A stretch of 64,000 bases of DNA from Acetivibrio saccincola (GCF_002844395.1 NZ_CP025197.1:2232001-2296000), one strand, 5' to 3'; counted from the stretch's first letter, positions 51,734 through 61,546 are shown. Notes: generated by a model from the letters alone, not told the origin. Made by a program: numbers and translations.

Positions 51734-53053
51734 TTAAATTTCAACAGTAAAATTTAAAATAATATTTTTAATAACATTAAGGGCTCTCATTGAAATTTCA
51801 TAATTCCGCTTCCTTTTATCCCTTATCTTTACCTCAAGACCGTCCATTAAACCAAAATTTACATTCATAGGCTGGAAGTTTTGTATGTTTTTGTCCGATA
51901 TATAACGGCTAAGACCTCCTATTGCTGTAGTTGTTGGAAATACAACATTATCCTTATTTAACATATCCATAGAAGCGTTTATTCCTGCCACTAAGCCCGA
52001 TGATGCAGATTCAACATAGCCTTCCACACCTGTAATCTGACCTGCAAAATATATATTGGGTTTATCTTTTAATCGATAAACAGAGTCTAAAAGTTTAGGG
52101 GAATTTATAAAAGTATTCCTGTGCATAACACCGTACCTTACAAATTCAGCATTTTCAAGACCGGGTATCATTCTAAACACTCTTTTTTGCTCCGGCCACT
52201 TTAACTGGGTCTGAAAACCCACCATATTATAAAGAGTACCTGATGTATTATCCTGCCTTAATTGCACAACAGCATACGCCTCTTTTCCTGTAGAAGGGTT
52301 AATTAGACCTACAGGCTTTAAAGGACCAAACCTTAATGTGTCAATTCCCCTTTTTGCCATCCTCTCTACCGGCATACATCCCTCAAAAACCATATCCTTT
52401 TCAAATTCTTTAACATCTGCCACCTGGGCATTTACCAGCTGCTCCCAAAAAGCTTCGTATTCTTCCTTTGTCATAGGGCAATTTATATAGTCGTCTGTAC
52501 CTTTACCGTACCTTGCCGCCTTAAAAGCCTTGCTCATATCAATGGAATCAAATGTAACAATTGGTGCAGCTGCATCAAGATAATAAAGGTAGTTATTGCC
52601 AATCATATTTTCAATGGCCTTTGCAAGGGACTCTGAAGTTAGAGGCCCGGTAGCAATTATAGTTATTCCCTCTTTAGGAATCTCCTTTACCTCTTCATGT
52701 ATCACTTCAATGTTTTCGTTATTTTTAATATACTCTGTCACAAGCTTTGAAAACTCTTCCCTGTCCACAGCAAGGGCACCACCTGCCGGAACTTTTGTCT
52801 TATCCGCACATTTCATTATTAAAGAATCAAGAAGTCTCATCTCTTCCTTTAAAAGACCAACAGCATTCTCCAGCTGGTTTGAGCGGAGGGAATTGCTGCA
52901 AACAAGCTCTGCAAAAGTATCTAAATTGTGAGCCGGAGAAAATGAAACCGGCTTCATCTCATACAGTTTTACCTTTATCCCCCTTTTTGCTATTTGCCAG
53001 GCAGCTTCACATCCGGCAAGTCCTGCCCCTATTACGCTTATATAATTAGCCAT
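51734..53053 (-). CDS. trmFO: tRNA m5U54 methyltransferase, folate-dependent (TrmFO)
   Basis: FAD- and methylenetetrahydrofolate-dependent enzyme that makes ribothymidine at tRNA position 54; 439 residues, standard length. FAD-binding GxGxxG as [18 protein letters not shown], then [21 protein letters not shown] in part, the [21 protein letters not shown]-type segment and a C-terminal [16 protein letters not shown] in part. It follows topA by 10 bp. Confidence 0.97.
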   Translation of the reverse strand: MANYISVIGAGLAGCEAAWQIAKRGIKVKLYEMKPVSFSPAHNLDTFAELVCSNSLRSNQLENAVGLLKEEMRLLDSLIMKCADKTKVPAGGALAVDREEFSKLVTEYIKNNENIEVIHEEVKEIPKEGITIIATGPLTSESLAKAIENMIGNNYLYYLDAAAPIVTFDSIDMSKAFKAARYGKGTDDYINCPMTKEEYEAFWEQLVNAQVADVKEFEKDMVFEGCMPVERMAKRGIDTLRFGPLKPVGLINPSTGKEAYAVVQLRQDNTSGTLYNMVGFQTQLKWPEQKRVFRMIPGLENAEFVRYGVMHRNTFINSPKLLDSVYRLKDKPNIYFAGQITGVEGYVESASSGLVAGINASMDMLNKDNVVFPTTTAIGGLSRYISDKNIQNFQPMNVNFGLMDGLEVKIRDKRKRNYEISMRALNVIKNIILNFTVEI

Positions 53054-53063
53054 ATCCTAATCC

Positions 53064-55163
53064 CTACTCTTTTTTATTTTTATCTTCCCCAACTTTGGTA
53101 AAATCACATTCTTCATTGCTGCATTTAAACTGGGCTTTTTTCCCTGAATACTTTTTGGTTAAGAAATTACCGCATTTAGGGCAATTTTCCCCTGCAGGTT
53201 TTTCCCATGTCATAAAATCGCATTTTGGATTGTTTTCACATCCTAAATATTTTTTGCCTTTTTTGGTCTTTTTAACATATACCTTTCCTTTACATTTAGG
53301 ACAGGTTACCCCTGCATCTTCTAAAAGGGGCTTTGCATTCCTGCATTCAGGAAAACCCGGACAGGCAAGAAATTTTCCATACCGTCCCATCTTTATAACC
53401 ATATTTCTTCCACACTTTTCACAAATCTCATCTGTAACTTCATCCGGAACTTCAATATTGCCTATTTTTTCTTCTGCTTCTTTCAGCATCGGTACAAACT
53501 GGTTATAAAAATTTTGAATAATTTCTACCCATTCCTTATCCCCTTCTTCTATATCATCTAACTTTTTCTCCATTTGCACTGTAAACTCTATATCAACTAT
53601 CTCAGGAAAGCATGTTTTCATAATGTCATTTACTATTTTTCCTAGTTCTGTGGGCAATAGCACTTTAGATTCTTTTACCACATATCCCCTGGATTGAATG
53701 GTTGAAATTATAGGAGCATAGGTACTGGGTCTTCCAATACCTCTTTCCTCTAAAGCTTTCACCAGTGTTGCTTCGGTATATCTTGGAGGGGGCTGGGTAA
53801 AATGCTGTTTGGGGATGATATTTTTCTTTTCTAAAACTTCCCCTTCAGAAAGCTCAGGCAATATAGCATTTTCCTCTTCCTCTTCATTATCCTGGCTCTC
53901 CTGGTACAGCACCAGGAAACCTTTAAATTTAATTGTTGAACCTCTTCCTTTAAATAAGTATTCCCCTGCATTAATATCCACACTCACAGTGTCATAAATT
54001 GCAGAGGCCATTTGGCTTGCAACAAATCTTTCCCATATAAGCTTATAAAGCCTGTACTGATCCCTTGACAGTGAGTCTTTTATGTCATCCGGCTGTACAT
54101 TCACATCAGTGGGTCTTATACACTCATGGGCATCCTGGGCTTTTGACTTGCTCTTATATACCCTCTTTTCATTAGATAAATATTCCTTTCCATATTTTTT
54201 TTCTATATAGCTCTTTGTCTGCTCTAATGCCTCATCCGATATCCTTGTAGAATCTGTACGGATATAAGTAATAAGCCCTGTTGTACCAATGCCTTTAATA
54301 TCAATTCCTTCATACAACTGCTGTGCCACAATCATGGTTTTTTTGCTTGTAAAACCAAGCTTTCTAGAGGCATCCTGCTGCATTGTACTTGTTATAAAGG
54401 GTGCAACAGGTGACTTTTTCTTTTCAGCCTTTTTAATTTTCCCAACTACAAACTTTTCTTTTTTTATCTCATCTAATACTTTATTTACTTCTTCTTCATT
54501 TTTTAATTCAATTTTTTTCTTTCCGGCTCCATAAAACTTTGCATTAAAAGTTGTTTTGTCCTTTTCTTTTTTAAGTTCAGCTGTTATGCTCCAGTACTCA
54601 TCCGGTACAAAATTTTCTATTTCTTCTTCCCTGTCACAAATAAGTCTTGTTGCCACCGATTGAACTCTGCCTGCACTTAAGCCCTTTTTAACTTTTTTCC
54701 ATAAAAGAGGACTTATTTTATATCCCACTATTCTGTCTAATATCCTTCTGGCTTGCTGGGCATTAACCAAGGACATATCTATCTTTCTAGGGGATTTTAG
54801 TGCATTTTTAACTGCATTTTTTGTTATCTCATTAAAAGTTATCCTGCATTCTTCTTCACTGTCCAGTTTAAGCAAATGGGCTAAATGCCAGGAAATAGCT
54901 TCACCTTCCCGGTCCGGGTCGGTGGCAAGATATATCTTTTTGGCATTTTTGGCTTCTTTTTTTAATTTTGCAATTATTTCTCCCTTTCCTCTTATGGTAA
55001 TGTACTTAGGCTCAAACTGCTTTTCTATGTCAATCCCTATCTGACTTTTAGGAAGATCCCTCACATGTCCTACAGAAGCAACTATTTTGTAGCCCTTTCC
55101 CAAAAATTTACTAATGGTATTTGCCTTTGCAGGTGATTCCACAATAACTAATTTTTCAGCCAT
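53064..55163 (-). CDS. topA: DNA topoisomerase I
   Basis: Type IA topoisomerase of 699 residues that relaxes negative supercoils. Toprim domain at the N-terminus (VESPAKANTISKFLG, then YLATDPDREGEAISWHL), active-site tyrosine in TGLITYIRTDSTRIS near 300, and three C-terminal CxxC zinc ribbons (CEKCGRN, CPKCKGK, CPKCGNF). The ribosome binding site is GGAGGAAA. Its promoter lies in an AT-rich palindrome. Confidence 0.97.
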   Translation of the reverse strand: MAEKLVIVESPAKANTISKFLGKGYKIVASVGHVRDLPKSQIGIDIEKQFEPKYITIRGKGEIIAKLKKEAKNAKKIYLATDPDREGEAISWHLAHLLKLDSEEECRITFNEITKNAVKNALKSPRKIDMSLVNAQQARRILDRIVGYKISPLLWKKVKKGLSAGRVQSVATRLICDREEEIENFVPDEYWSITAELKKEKDKTTFNAKFYGAGKKKIELKNEEEVNKVLDEIKKEKFVVGKIKKAEKKKSPVAPFITSTMQQDASRKLGFTSKKTMIVAQQLYEGIDIKGIGTTGLITYIRTDSTRISDEALEQTKSYIEKKYGKEYLSNEKRVYKSKSKAQDAHECIRPTDVNVQPDDIKDSLSRDQYRLYKLIWERFVASQMASAIYDTVSVDINAGEYLFKGRGSTIKFKGFLVLYQESQDNEEEEENAILPELSEGEVLEKKNIIPKQHFTQPPPRYTEATLVKALEERGIGRPSTYAPIISTIQSRGYVVKESKVLLPTELGKIVNDIMKTCFPEIVDIEFTVQMEKKLDDIEEGDKEWVEIIQNFYNQFVPMLKEAEEKIGNIEVPDEVTDEICEKCGRNMVIKMGRYGKFLACPGFPECRNAKPLLEDAGVTCPKCKGKVYVKKTKKGKKYLGCENNPKCDFMTWEKPAGENCPKCGNFLTKKYSGKKAQFKCSNEECDFTKVGEDKNKKE

Positions 55164-55204
55164 CTTTTTCCTCCAGTTAAAATTATATCCGATAACAATA
55201 TATT

Positions 55205-55234
55205 ATTATAATATTATATATTGTCATTACTCAA
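55205..55234 (-). promoter_or_regulatory. candidate topA promoter inside a 30-nt AT palindrome
   Basis: TTGAGT (55229-55234) and TATAAT (55205-55210) on the minus strand, spacer 18 bp. The -10 and spacer lie within a near-palindrome at 55195-55224 whose ends are ACAATATAT and ATATATTGT. This 78-bp gap separates dprA from topA. Confidence 0.5.
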
Positions 55235-55241
55235 GTAAATA

Positions 55242-56351
55242 TTAATATTTTAATTTGTATATCTTCCCAGGAAGCTGTTCCACTATCCCTTTTAACTCTA
55301 ACATAATTAATATAGAACTGACAAGCTGAACACTAAAGCCTGTCTTTTTAGATATTAAATCTATATTAGAAGGCTCATTTTTAAGACATGATGCAACCGT
55401 CCTTTCTTCCTGGTTAAGTCCTCTGAAAAATTTTTCATCTAAAATATTCTTTTCAAAAAATTCTTCTATATTTTCATCGCTAAAATTTATATTTATTTCT
55501 TCTAAAATATCCTCAATACTTGTTATTATTTTTGCCCCTTCTTTAATTAACCTGTTGGTTCCCGCACTTTTTAAACTGCACACATTTCCAGGTAGTGCAA
55601 ATACTTCCCTTCCCTGTTCAAGGGCAAAATCAGCTGTAATAAGGGAACCGCTGCGCTCTCCTGCTTCAATTACTATTACCCCAAGGGACATGCCGCTTAT
55701 TATTCTGTTGCGTGCAGGAAAATTGCCTGCTAAAGGGGCTGTTCCCGGTAAATATTCTGATATACAGGCTCCGTTTTCTATAATGGAATGCATAAGATTT
55801 TTATTTTCATAAGGATATACTATATCAAGACCGCAACCTAGTACCGCTATAGTCCTTCCTCCGGCACCAATAACACCCTTATGGGCATAGGAATCCACCC
55901 CCCGAGCCATTCCGCTTACAACTGTAATTCCATACTCTGTAAGCTCCCTTGAAATGGTCTGAGCCATACTCAAACCATATGAAGTGGCTCTTCTGGAACC
56001 TACAACTGCTAAATATTTTTCGTCCTTTTTAAGACTTCCCTTTACATACAGTACAACAGGTGGATCATATATATGCTTAAGATAAGGTGGGTATAGCTGG
56101 TCATTAATGGTTAAAATTTTTATATCATTTTTAAAAATATTCTCTAAATGCTTCTTTGCATCTTCCTTTATTTTATTGCTTACTAAATTGTGAACATCCC
56201 TGTTTGTAAGAAAGTCCAATTCTATTAGCTGTTTTTCCTCTGCTCTCCAGATGTTGTAAGGACTTTGGAAATGCTCTAAAAGTTTTTTTGATTTAACTGC
56301 TCCAATGCCTGGAATTGAACTAAGCCATACCCAATACAGCTTGTCATCCAC
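55242..56351 (-). CDS. dprA: DNA processing protein DprA
   Basis: Single-strand DNA-binding RecA loader of natural transformation, also widespread in non-competent species; 369 residues. An N-terminal HhH/SAM-like part (to about 70), the Rossmann-like core with VVGSRRATSYGLSMA, SGMARGVDSYAHKGVI and VIEAGERSGSLITADFALEQGR in part, and a C-terminal winged helix (about 300-369). All core residues seem present. Confidence 0.95.
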   Translation of the reverse strand: MDDKLYWVWLSSIPGIGAVKSKKLLEHFQSPYNIWRAEEKQLIELDFLTNRDVHNLVSNKIKEDAKKHLENIFKNDIKILTINDQLYPPYLKHIYDPPVVLYVKGSLKKDEKYLAVVGSRRATSYGLSMAQTISRELTEYGITVVSGMARGVDSYAHKGVIGAGGRTIAVLGCGLDIVYPYENKNLMHSIIENGACISEYLPGTAPLAGNFPARNRIISGMSLGVIVIEAGERSGSLITADFALEQGREVFALPGNVCSLKSAGTNRLIKEGAKIITSIEDILEEININFSDENIEEFFEKNILDEKFFRGLNQEERTVASCLKNEPSNIDLISKKTGFSVQLVSSILIMLELKGIVEQLPGKIYKLKY

Positions 56352-56436
56352 CTTTTAGCACTCCTTTATTTTATAAATAAATGAAGCCTTTTTTGTCCAT
56401 TTACTCAAATCAATTTATCATGTATTTATTTTATAG

Positions 56437-57975
56437 TCAAGTATAAATATCATTATTTCTGTCAAGGCTTCTATACTGTATAGCTTCCAACAAATGATTA
56501 ACCTTTATATCCTCTGACTCTTCCATATCAGCTATTGTCCGGGCAACTTTAAGTATTTTCCCATGAGCCCTTGCACTTAAACCCAATTTTTCAAATGCAT
56601 TTTCCAATATACTTTTACATTTATCGTCTAATTTGCAATACTTCTTAATCATTGAATGGGAAAGTTCTGCATTAGAATATATATTAATATCTTTATATCT
56701 TTCCTGCTGGATTTTTCTGGCCCTGTTAACCCTCTTTCTAATATCTTCGGATTTTTCACTTTCTTCTTTACTGTTAAGCTCCTTATAACTTACAGAAGAA
56801 ACTTCTATATGTATGTCTATCCTGTCCATCAAAGGACCTGAAATCTTTCCAAAATACTGCTGAATATCTTTAGGGGTACAGGTACACTCCTTTGAAGGTT
56901 CAAGGTAATTACCGCATTTACAGGGATTTGCCGCACATATTAAGGTGGTTCTTGCAGGGTAGGTTAAAGTTGCATTAACCCTTGAAATTGTGACAATACC
57001 ATCTTCTAAAGGCTGTCTTAAAGCTTCTAATACATTTTTATTAAACTCCGGCAACTCATCTAAAAACAAAACCCCATAGTGGGCAAGGCTTATTTCTCCT
57101 GGCTTTGGAATTCTTCCCCCGCCTATAAGGCTTGCACTTGATATGGTATAATGAGGTGCTCTGAAGGGTCTTTGGGTTATGAGAGGTGTCCTTTCCGGCA
57201 GCACTCCTGCAATACTGTAAATTTTAGTGACTTCCAAAGCTTCTTCAAAAGTCATAGAAGGAAGTATTGTTGGAAGTCTCCTGGCCATCATGGTCTTTCC
57301 GCAGCCCGGTCCCCCCACCATAATCAGGTTATGCCCTCCGGAGGCCGCTACTTCAAGGGCTCTCTTTACAGCCTGCTGCCCCTTTACGTCAGAAAAGTCC
57401 ACATCATAAGATATATTGTATTTAAAAATATTATCCTTGTCTCTATCATATTTTTCTATACTTTCAATTCCGTTTAAATGATTCACAACATCATTAATGG
57501 TTTTTGCAGGATAGACATTTATACCTGATACAATTGCCGCTTCATCTGCATTTTCCACAGGCAAAAATATATTTTCAATCCCATTTTCCTTTGCACTTAT
57601 AGTCATTGGAAGTATTCCTTTAACAGGTTTTATTCCTCCATCTAAAGACAATTCACCTAAAAAAGCACTATTTCCTGTATTGCTAAGTTTCACCTGTCCC
57701 GTTGCCGCCAATATCCCCAGTGCTATAGGAAGGTCAAAGGCAGAACCCTCTTTTCTTTTGTCAGCCGGTGCTAAGTTCACCGTTATTTTATTTACATGAA
57801 ATTTAAATCCTGCATTTTTAATGGCTGCCCTTACCCGTTCTTTTGATTCTTTAACGGCAGTATCTCCTAAACCCACCATATCAAAAGTCGGAAGTCCGTT
57901 GGATATGTCTGTTTCCACTAAAACAACATACCCATCCATACCCTTTAAACCCAGACTTTTAATTTTAGAAAGCAT
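56437..57975 (-). CDS. ComM/YifB-family Mg-chelatase-like AAA ATPase
   Basis: ComM-like hexameric helicase of 512 residues. An N-terminal Lon-protease-like fold (1-170, with GLPTFDMVGLGDTAVKESKERVRAA in part), AAA core with Walker A GGPGCGKTMMARRLP and Walker B VLFLDELPEF, a C4-type segment with CAANPCKCG and CTCTP, and a C-terminal Mg_chelatase_C helix bundle. ComM promotes branch migration in transformation in Gram-negative species. Next to dprA it suggests a DNA-uptake or repair role. Confidence 0.93.
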   Translation of the reverse strand: MLSKIKSLGLKGMDGYVVLVETDISNGLPTFDMVGLGDTAVKESKERVRAAIKNAGFKFHVNKITVNLAPADKRKEGSAFDLPIALGILAATGQVKLSNTGNSAFLGELSLDGGIKPVKGILPMTISAKENGIENIFLPVENADEAAIVSGINVYPAKTINDVVNHLNGIESIEKYDRDKDNIFKYNISYDVDFSDVKGQQAVKRALEVAASGGHNLIMVGGPGCGKTMMARRLPTILPSMTFEEALEVTKIYSIAGVLPERTPLITQRPFRAPHYTISSASLIGGGRIPKPGEISLAHYGVLFLDELPEFNKNVLEALRQPLEDGIVTISRVNATLTYPARTTLICAANPCKCGNYLEPSKECTCTPKDIQQYFGKISGPLMDRIDIHIEVSSVSYKELNSKEESEKSEDIRKRVNRARKIQQERYKDINIYSNAELSHSMIKKYCKLDDKCKSILENAFEKLGLSARAHGKILKVARTIADMEESEDIKVNHLLEAIQYRSLDRNNDIYT

Positions 57976-58151
57976 ATTTCACCTCATAAGACCAGATTTT
58001 TATAAGTAGGGCTTTTACTAAATGTAATATAAATGACAATATAAAAAGGTTTGATATTAATAAGAATTATGCCTCTTTAGATAAAATGACTTTCTTTAAG
58101 AATATTATATCACAAATTATAGAAAAAGTTATAATATTTTTGCCGTATATT

Positions 58152-58192
58152 AAAAAAGCAGGAGGAAACCGTTGTGTTTCCCCCCACTTTTT
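58152..58192 (-). terminator. Rho-independent terminator after the stalk-cohesin gene
   Basis: Arms 58176-58192 and 58152-58169 form a stem with a GGGG-CCTC core and about 6-nt loop, then a run of six T on the minus strand. It lies 20 bp after the stop codon. Confidence 0.85.
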
Positions 58193-58211
58193 ATGTGTAA
58201 AGTTTATGTAT

Positions 58212-58940
58212 TTATTTTTTTATTATTACTTCACCTAGTGAAGGTGATAATCCAATAGGGTTAAAATCATAATCTTCAAAATTACCTGAGTCTATAGAAA
58301 GTTTTACAGAACCCTCTGATGCATTTTCCTTAACCTTAGCTTCTATAGTTATAAATGTGCCGTCCTTTGTTATCATTCCTTTACGCTGCTGTTCTGCCTC
58401 AACGTATAAAAGAGTAATTGCACCCTTATCATTCATTATGTTAAATTGAAAATCCTTTTCAGGGGCATTCATTATCTCCCCGCCCACTACATCTAAAACT
58501 TCAAGTTTATCATTATCAAATAATATCTTCAAAAAACCGCTGTTTATTCCTTCTGAAGGTACATTTGAAAATTTTACGGGAATTTTTATAGTATCTCCAG
58601 GTTTAGCTTCAATTGTATCGCTTTTTATACTGATGTCTTCATATTTAACTTTTTTAGGTTCTTCTTTATTTCCACTGTCGCTAACGCCCATGTCTACAAG
58701 TACTTCCCTTGCATCCCCGTCCCAATAAATATCAACATCTAAAGCTTCAGCCATTGCCCTTAGGGGTAAGTACGTCCTTCCTTCTATAACTACCGGGGGA
58801 GGATCTGATTCAAAGACATCGCCGCGTACAAGTACCTTAAAATTAGGACTTACTGCAACCCATTGATTAGCTGCTGCAAAAGCAAAAACACCTGCGCTTA
58901 AAACTACGCCTGCAACTAAACCTAACGCAATTTTTTTCAT
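58212..58940 (-). CDS. secreted stalk-domain protein with a single C-terminal cohesin domain
   Basis: Exported protein of 242 residues: signal peptide (1-24), a copper-amine-oxidase-N/stalk half-domain (about 28-86, with GRTYLPLRAMAEAL and VDIYWDG), a short charged linker, and a cohesin domain (about 102-242). Cohesin hallmarks are the start DTIEAKPGDTIKIPVKFSNVP in part, GINSGFLKILFDNDKLEVL in part, and the later TKDGTFITIEAKVKENASEG in part. Cohesins bind dockerin domains of cellulosomal enzymes. It has no CBM, no second cohesin and no SLH or sortase anchor, so it is not a normal scaffoldin. It has its own promoter and terminator. Dockerin binding is inferred. Confidence 0.85.
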   Translation of the reverse strand: MKKIALGLVAGVVLSAGVFAFAAANQWVAVSPNFKVLVRGDVFESDPPPVVIEGRTYLPLRAMAEALDVDIYWDGDAREVLVDMGVSDSGNKEEPKKVKYEDISIKSDTIEAKPGDTIKIPVKFSNVPSEGINSGFLKILFDNDKLEVLDVVGGEIMNAPEKDFQFNIMNDKGAITLLYVEAEQQRKGMITKDGTFITIEAKVKENASEGSVKLSIDSGNFEDYDFNPIGLSPSLGEVIIKK

Positions 58941-58977
58941 AGTTATGCACCTCGTTATAATATTTTTTTACATGATT

Positions 58978-59006
58978 ATTATACCATATCAAAGAGGGCT
59001 TGTCAG
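58978..59006 (-). promoter_or_regulatory. sigma-A promoter for the stalk-cohesin gene
   Basis: CTGACA (59001-59006) and TATAAT (58978-58983) on the minus strand, 17-bp spacer. It suggests housekeeping transcription and not sigma-I control. Confidence 0.6.
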
Positions 59007-59032
59007 TAAAAAAATAGATTTGACTTATTTTG

Positions 59033-59488
59033 CTACTTCTCATTTAGCAATTTATTCAGTTCTTCCATAAATGTATTTATATCTTTGAATTGCCTGTAAA
59101 CAGAAGCGAATCTTACATAAGCTACTTCATCAAGTTTTTTAAGTTTTGCCATTACCATTTCCCCAATATCTTTTGAAGTAACTTCTCTTTGAAGAGAATT
59201 ATAAAATTGGCTTTCTATACTGTCCACTAATTTCTCCAAATCATTAACGGACACAGGCCTTTTTTCGCAGGCCCTCAAAAGCCCTGTCATAATCTTATCC
59301 CTATTGAAAACCTGTCTTGTTTTATCCTTTTTAATAACCATAAGAGGCAGGCTTTCTACTTTTTCATAGGTGGTAAACCTTTTTTGACAGCCCAGACATT
59401 CCCTCCTTCTCCTTATGGCAGTGTTTTCTTCGGTAGGCCTTGAATCAATTACTTTGTCTTCATCAAATCCACAATACGGGCATTTCAT
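59033..59488 (-). CDS. nrdR: transcriptional repressor NrdR
   Basis: Zinc-ribbon/ATP-cone repressor of ribonucleotide reductase genes, 151 residues. The zinc ribbon is CPYCG near 3-7 and [12 protein letters not shown] near 33-44, with RRRREC before it. The ATP-cone covers about 46-136 ([16 protein letters not shown] and [10 protein letters not shown]). Standard length. It has a candidate promoter of its own at 59543-59571. Confidence 0.97.
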   Translation of the reverse strand: MKCPYCGFDEDKVIDSRPTEENTAIRRRRECLGCQKRFTTYEKVESLPLMVIKKDKTRQVFNRDKIMTGLLRACEKRPVSVNDLEKLVDSIESQFYNSLQREVTSKDIGEMVMAKLKKLDEVAYVRFASVYRQFKDINTFMEELNKLLNEK

Positions 59489-59542
59489 AGCAATCCTCCA
59501 AAATACAGTTTTAAAAAAACGTAAAGTACAACTTCAAAGCCT

Positions 59543-59571
59543 ATTATACTATATACTTTACAAATCCGCAA
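59543..59571 (-). promoter_or_regulatory. candidate nrdR promoter with flanking inverted repeat
   Basis: TTGCGG (59566-59571) and TATAAT (59543-59548) on the minus strand, spacer 17 bp. GTAAAGTA (59521-59528) and TACTTTAC (59554-59561) form a perfect inverted repeat around the -10. It is not a clear NrdR box. Confidence 0.45.
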
Positions 59572-59580
59572 TAAAGGGAT

Positions 59581-59826
59581 TTAAATGAGCCTTTCATCTA
59601 TTTCCACCAAAATTATATCTTCTCCTATTTTTTTTATCCTTTCCCAAGGTATAATGTACTCACTGTCTTTTCCTAAAATCCCGAACAGCCTGTTGCCACC
59701 TGGGATTACAATTGACTCTAACCTCCCGCTCTTTAAATCAATTTCCACATCACATACAAAACCAAGTCTTTTGCCATCACTGATATTTATAACTTCCTTT
59801 TGCCTGAAATCCGATGTCCTGTTCAT
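59581..59826 (-). CDS. YlmC/YmxH family PRC-barrel sporulation protein
   Basis: Small beta-barrel protein of 81 residues. Core: FRQKEVINISDGKRLGFVCD in part, then IVIPGGNRLFGILG and YIIPWERIKKIGEDIILV in part, typical of YlmC/YmxH. ATG 59826 is chosen since GAGGTG precedes it by 7 bp; a start five codons upstream is not supported. Members are linked to sporulation gene loci. Here it follows sigG. Confidence 0.88.
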   Translation of the reverse strand: MNRTSDFRQKEVINISDGKRLGFVCDVEIDLKSGRLESIVIPGGNRLFGILGKDSEYIIPWERIKKIGEDIILVEIDERLI

Positions 59827-59881
59827 AATAAAGCACCTCACAAATACAAATTGACCCCTTTTACACTTAAAAAAATACCGG

Positions 59882-60655
59882 TTATATATATTTTCTCATA
59901 TGCATTAGTGCAGTCTTTTCTAAACGTGAAACCTGGGCCTGGGAAATTCCTATTTCCTCAGCCACTTCCATCTGGGTTCTTCCGTCAAAAAACCTTAAAT
60001 TTAATATAAGCTTTTCCCTGTCGTTTAACTTCCGCATTGCTTCATTTAATGCAATTCCTTCAAGCCAGTTTTCATCGTGGTTTTTTTCATCCTTAACCTG
60101 GTCCATAACGTATATGGCGTCCCCGCCGTCATGGTACACCGATTCAAACAGTGAAATAGGGTCTTGTATGGCATCAAGGGCAAATACAATATCTTCTTTT
60201 GGTATTCCAAGTTCTTTTGCAATTTCTTCTATTGTAGGCTCTTTTGAGTTTTTGTTTGTAAGCCTTTCCTTTGCCTGCAGCGCCTTGTACGCAATATCCC
60301 TTAGGGATCTGCTTACCCGGATTGAATTGTTGTCCCTCAAATACCTTCTTATTTCTCCTATTATCATAGGAACAGCATATGTGGAAAACTTCACATTCTG
60401 GGAAACATCAAAATTATCTATAGCTTTTATTAAACCTATGCATCCTACCTGAAAAAGGTCGTCAACATACTCCCCTCTATTGTTAAATCTTTGAATAACA
60501 CTTAGTACAAGCCTTAAATTTCCCCGGATAAATTCCTCTCTTGCCGTGGCATCTCCTTTATGCATCCTTTCAAAGAGAACCTTTTTTTCATCATTTGACA
60601 ATACTGGCAGTTTAGATGTATTTACTCCGCATATTTCAACTTTATTGATTAGCAT
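59882..60655 (-). CDS. sigG: sporulation sigma factor SigG
   Basis: Late forespore sigma factor of 257 residues. The N-terminus MLINKVEICGVNTSKLPVLS is the SigG hallmark, then region 2 (ARRNLRLV-like RGNLRLVLSVIQRF, DDLFQVGCIGLIKAIDNFD), and region 4 with DGRTQMEVAEEIGISQAQVSRLEK in part. A sigma-F/G-type promoter lies just upstream, as in Bacillus. It follows sigE by 156 bp. Confidence 0.97.
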   Translation of the reverse strand: MLINKVEICGVNTSKLPVLSNDEKKVLFERMHKGDATAREEFIRGNLRLVLSVIQRFNNRGEYVDDLFQVGCIGLIKAIDNFDVSQNVKFSTYAVPMIIGEIRRYLRDNNSIRVSRSLRDIAYKALQAKERLTNKNSKEPTIEEIAKELGIPKEDIVFALDAIQDPISLFESVYHDGGDAIYVMDQVKDEKNHDENWLEGIALNEAMRKLNDREKLILNLRFFDGRTQMEVAEEIGISQAQVSRLEKTALMHMRKYI

Positions 60656-60689
60656 AAATAACCTCCCGGCAATATATTTAAGTCAGTAT

Positions 60690-60718
60690 CATTATTACCA
60701 CAGAGGCTGTTTTTATAC
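60690..60718 (-). promoter_or_regulatory. sigma-F/sigma-G-type promoter for sigG
   Basis: GTATA (60714-60718) and GGTAATAATG (60690-60699) on the minus strand with a 14-bp spacer. The -10 fits the forespore consensus GGnRAnAHTR at each defined position and the -35 fits GYATA. The predicted start is about 30 bp before the sigG ATG. Confidence 0.7.
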
Positions 60719-60811
60719 TGTAAAAAAAGGCATAAAATTTCATCTAAACACCTTGACAAACCTTGTACCAATTGCAATTACTACATTTAAAAAAATATGG
60801 TATTTTAAGGA

Positions 60812-61546
60812 TTAAATCATCCTGCTTATCTCCTTTCTCAACCTGCTTATAATCTTTTTTTCCAGCCTTGATATGTATGACTGGGATATTCCAAGCATAT
60901 CAGCCACTTCTTTTTGGGTTTTTTCCACACCGCCGTTATTAAGTCCAAACCTGAGTTCCACTATTTTCTTTTCTCTCATGGATAGCTTTTTCATTGCAAT
61001 TTCTAATAATTCTTTGTCAACTTCATCTTCAATGGTTCTGTGAATTAAATCATTCTCAGTACCTAAAATGTCTGATAAAAGCAATTCATTACCATCCCAG
61101 TCAATATTTAAAGGCTCATCTATTGATACTTCTGTCTTCATTCTATTATTTTTTCTTAAATACATTAGTATTTCATTTTCAATACAGCGGGATGCATATG
61201 TGGCCAATTTTATATTTTTAGAGGGATTAAAGGTGTTTATAGCTTTTATTAAGCCAATAGTTCCAATGGAAATTAAATCTTCTACCCCTACACCTGTATT
61301 TTCAAATTTTCTGGCTATATACACAACCAGTCTTAAATTTCTTTCTATTAAAATGGATTTAACACCATAGTCCCTTTTTTCAAGTTTATTTAAAAGATAA
61401 CTTTCTTCATCATTGCTAAGAGGTGGCGGAAGGGCTTCACTTCCTCCTATATAGTAAATAGGTGGTTTTTTGTATAATTTAAACCTTTTTAGAAAATTTA
61501 TATATTTTATCATTGCAAAAAGTTTTAATTTTTTTAAAATATTCAT
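60812..61546 (-). CDS. sigE: sporulation sigma factor SigE (pro-sigma-E)
   Basis: Early mother-cell sigma factor of 244 residues, made as an inactive precursor. The first about 30 residues form an amphipathic, basic pro-sequence, ending at the processing region [16 protein letters not shown], which SpoIIGA cleaves. Region 2 has [35 protein letters not shown] in part; region 4 has [16 protein letters not shown]. It is the second gene of the spoIIG operon, 51 bp after spoIIGA. Confidence 0.97.
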   Translation of the reverse strand: MNILKKLKLFAMIKYINFLKRFKLYKKPPIYYIGGSEALPPPLSNDEESYLLNKLEKRDYGVKSILIERNLRLVVYIARKFENTGVGVEDLISIGTIGLIKAINTFNPSKNIKLATYASRCIENEILMYLRKNNRMKTEVSIDEPLNIDWDGNELLLSDILGTENDLIHRTIEDEVDKELLEIAMKKLSMREKKIVELRFGLNNGGVEKTQKEVADMLGISQSYISRLEKKIISRLRKEISRMI

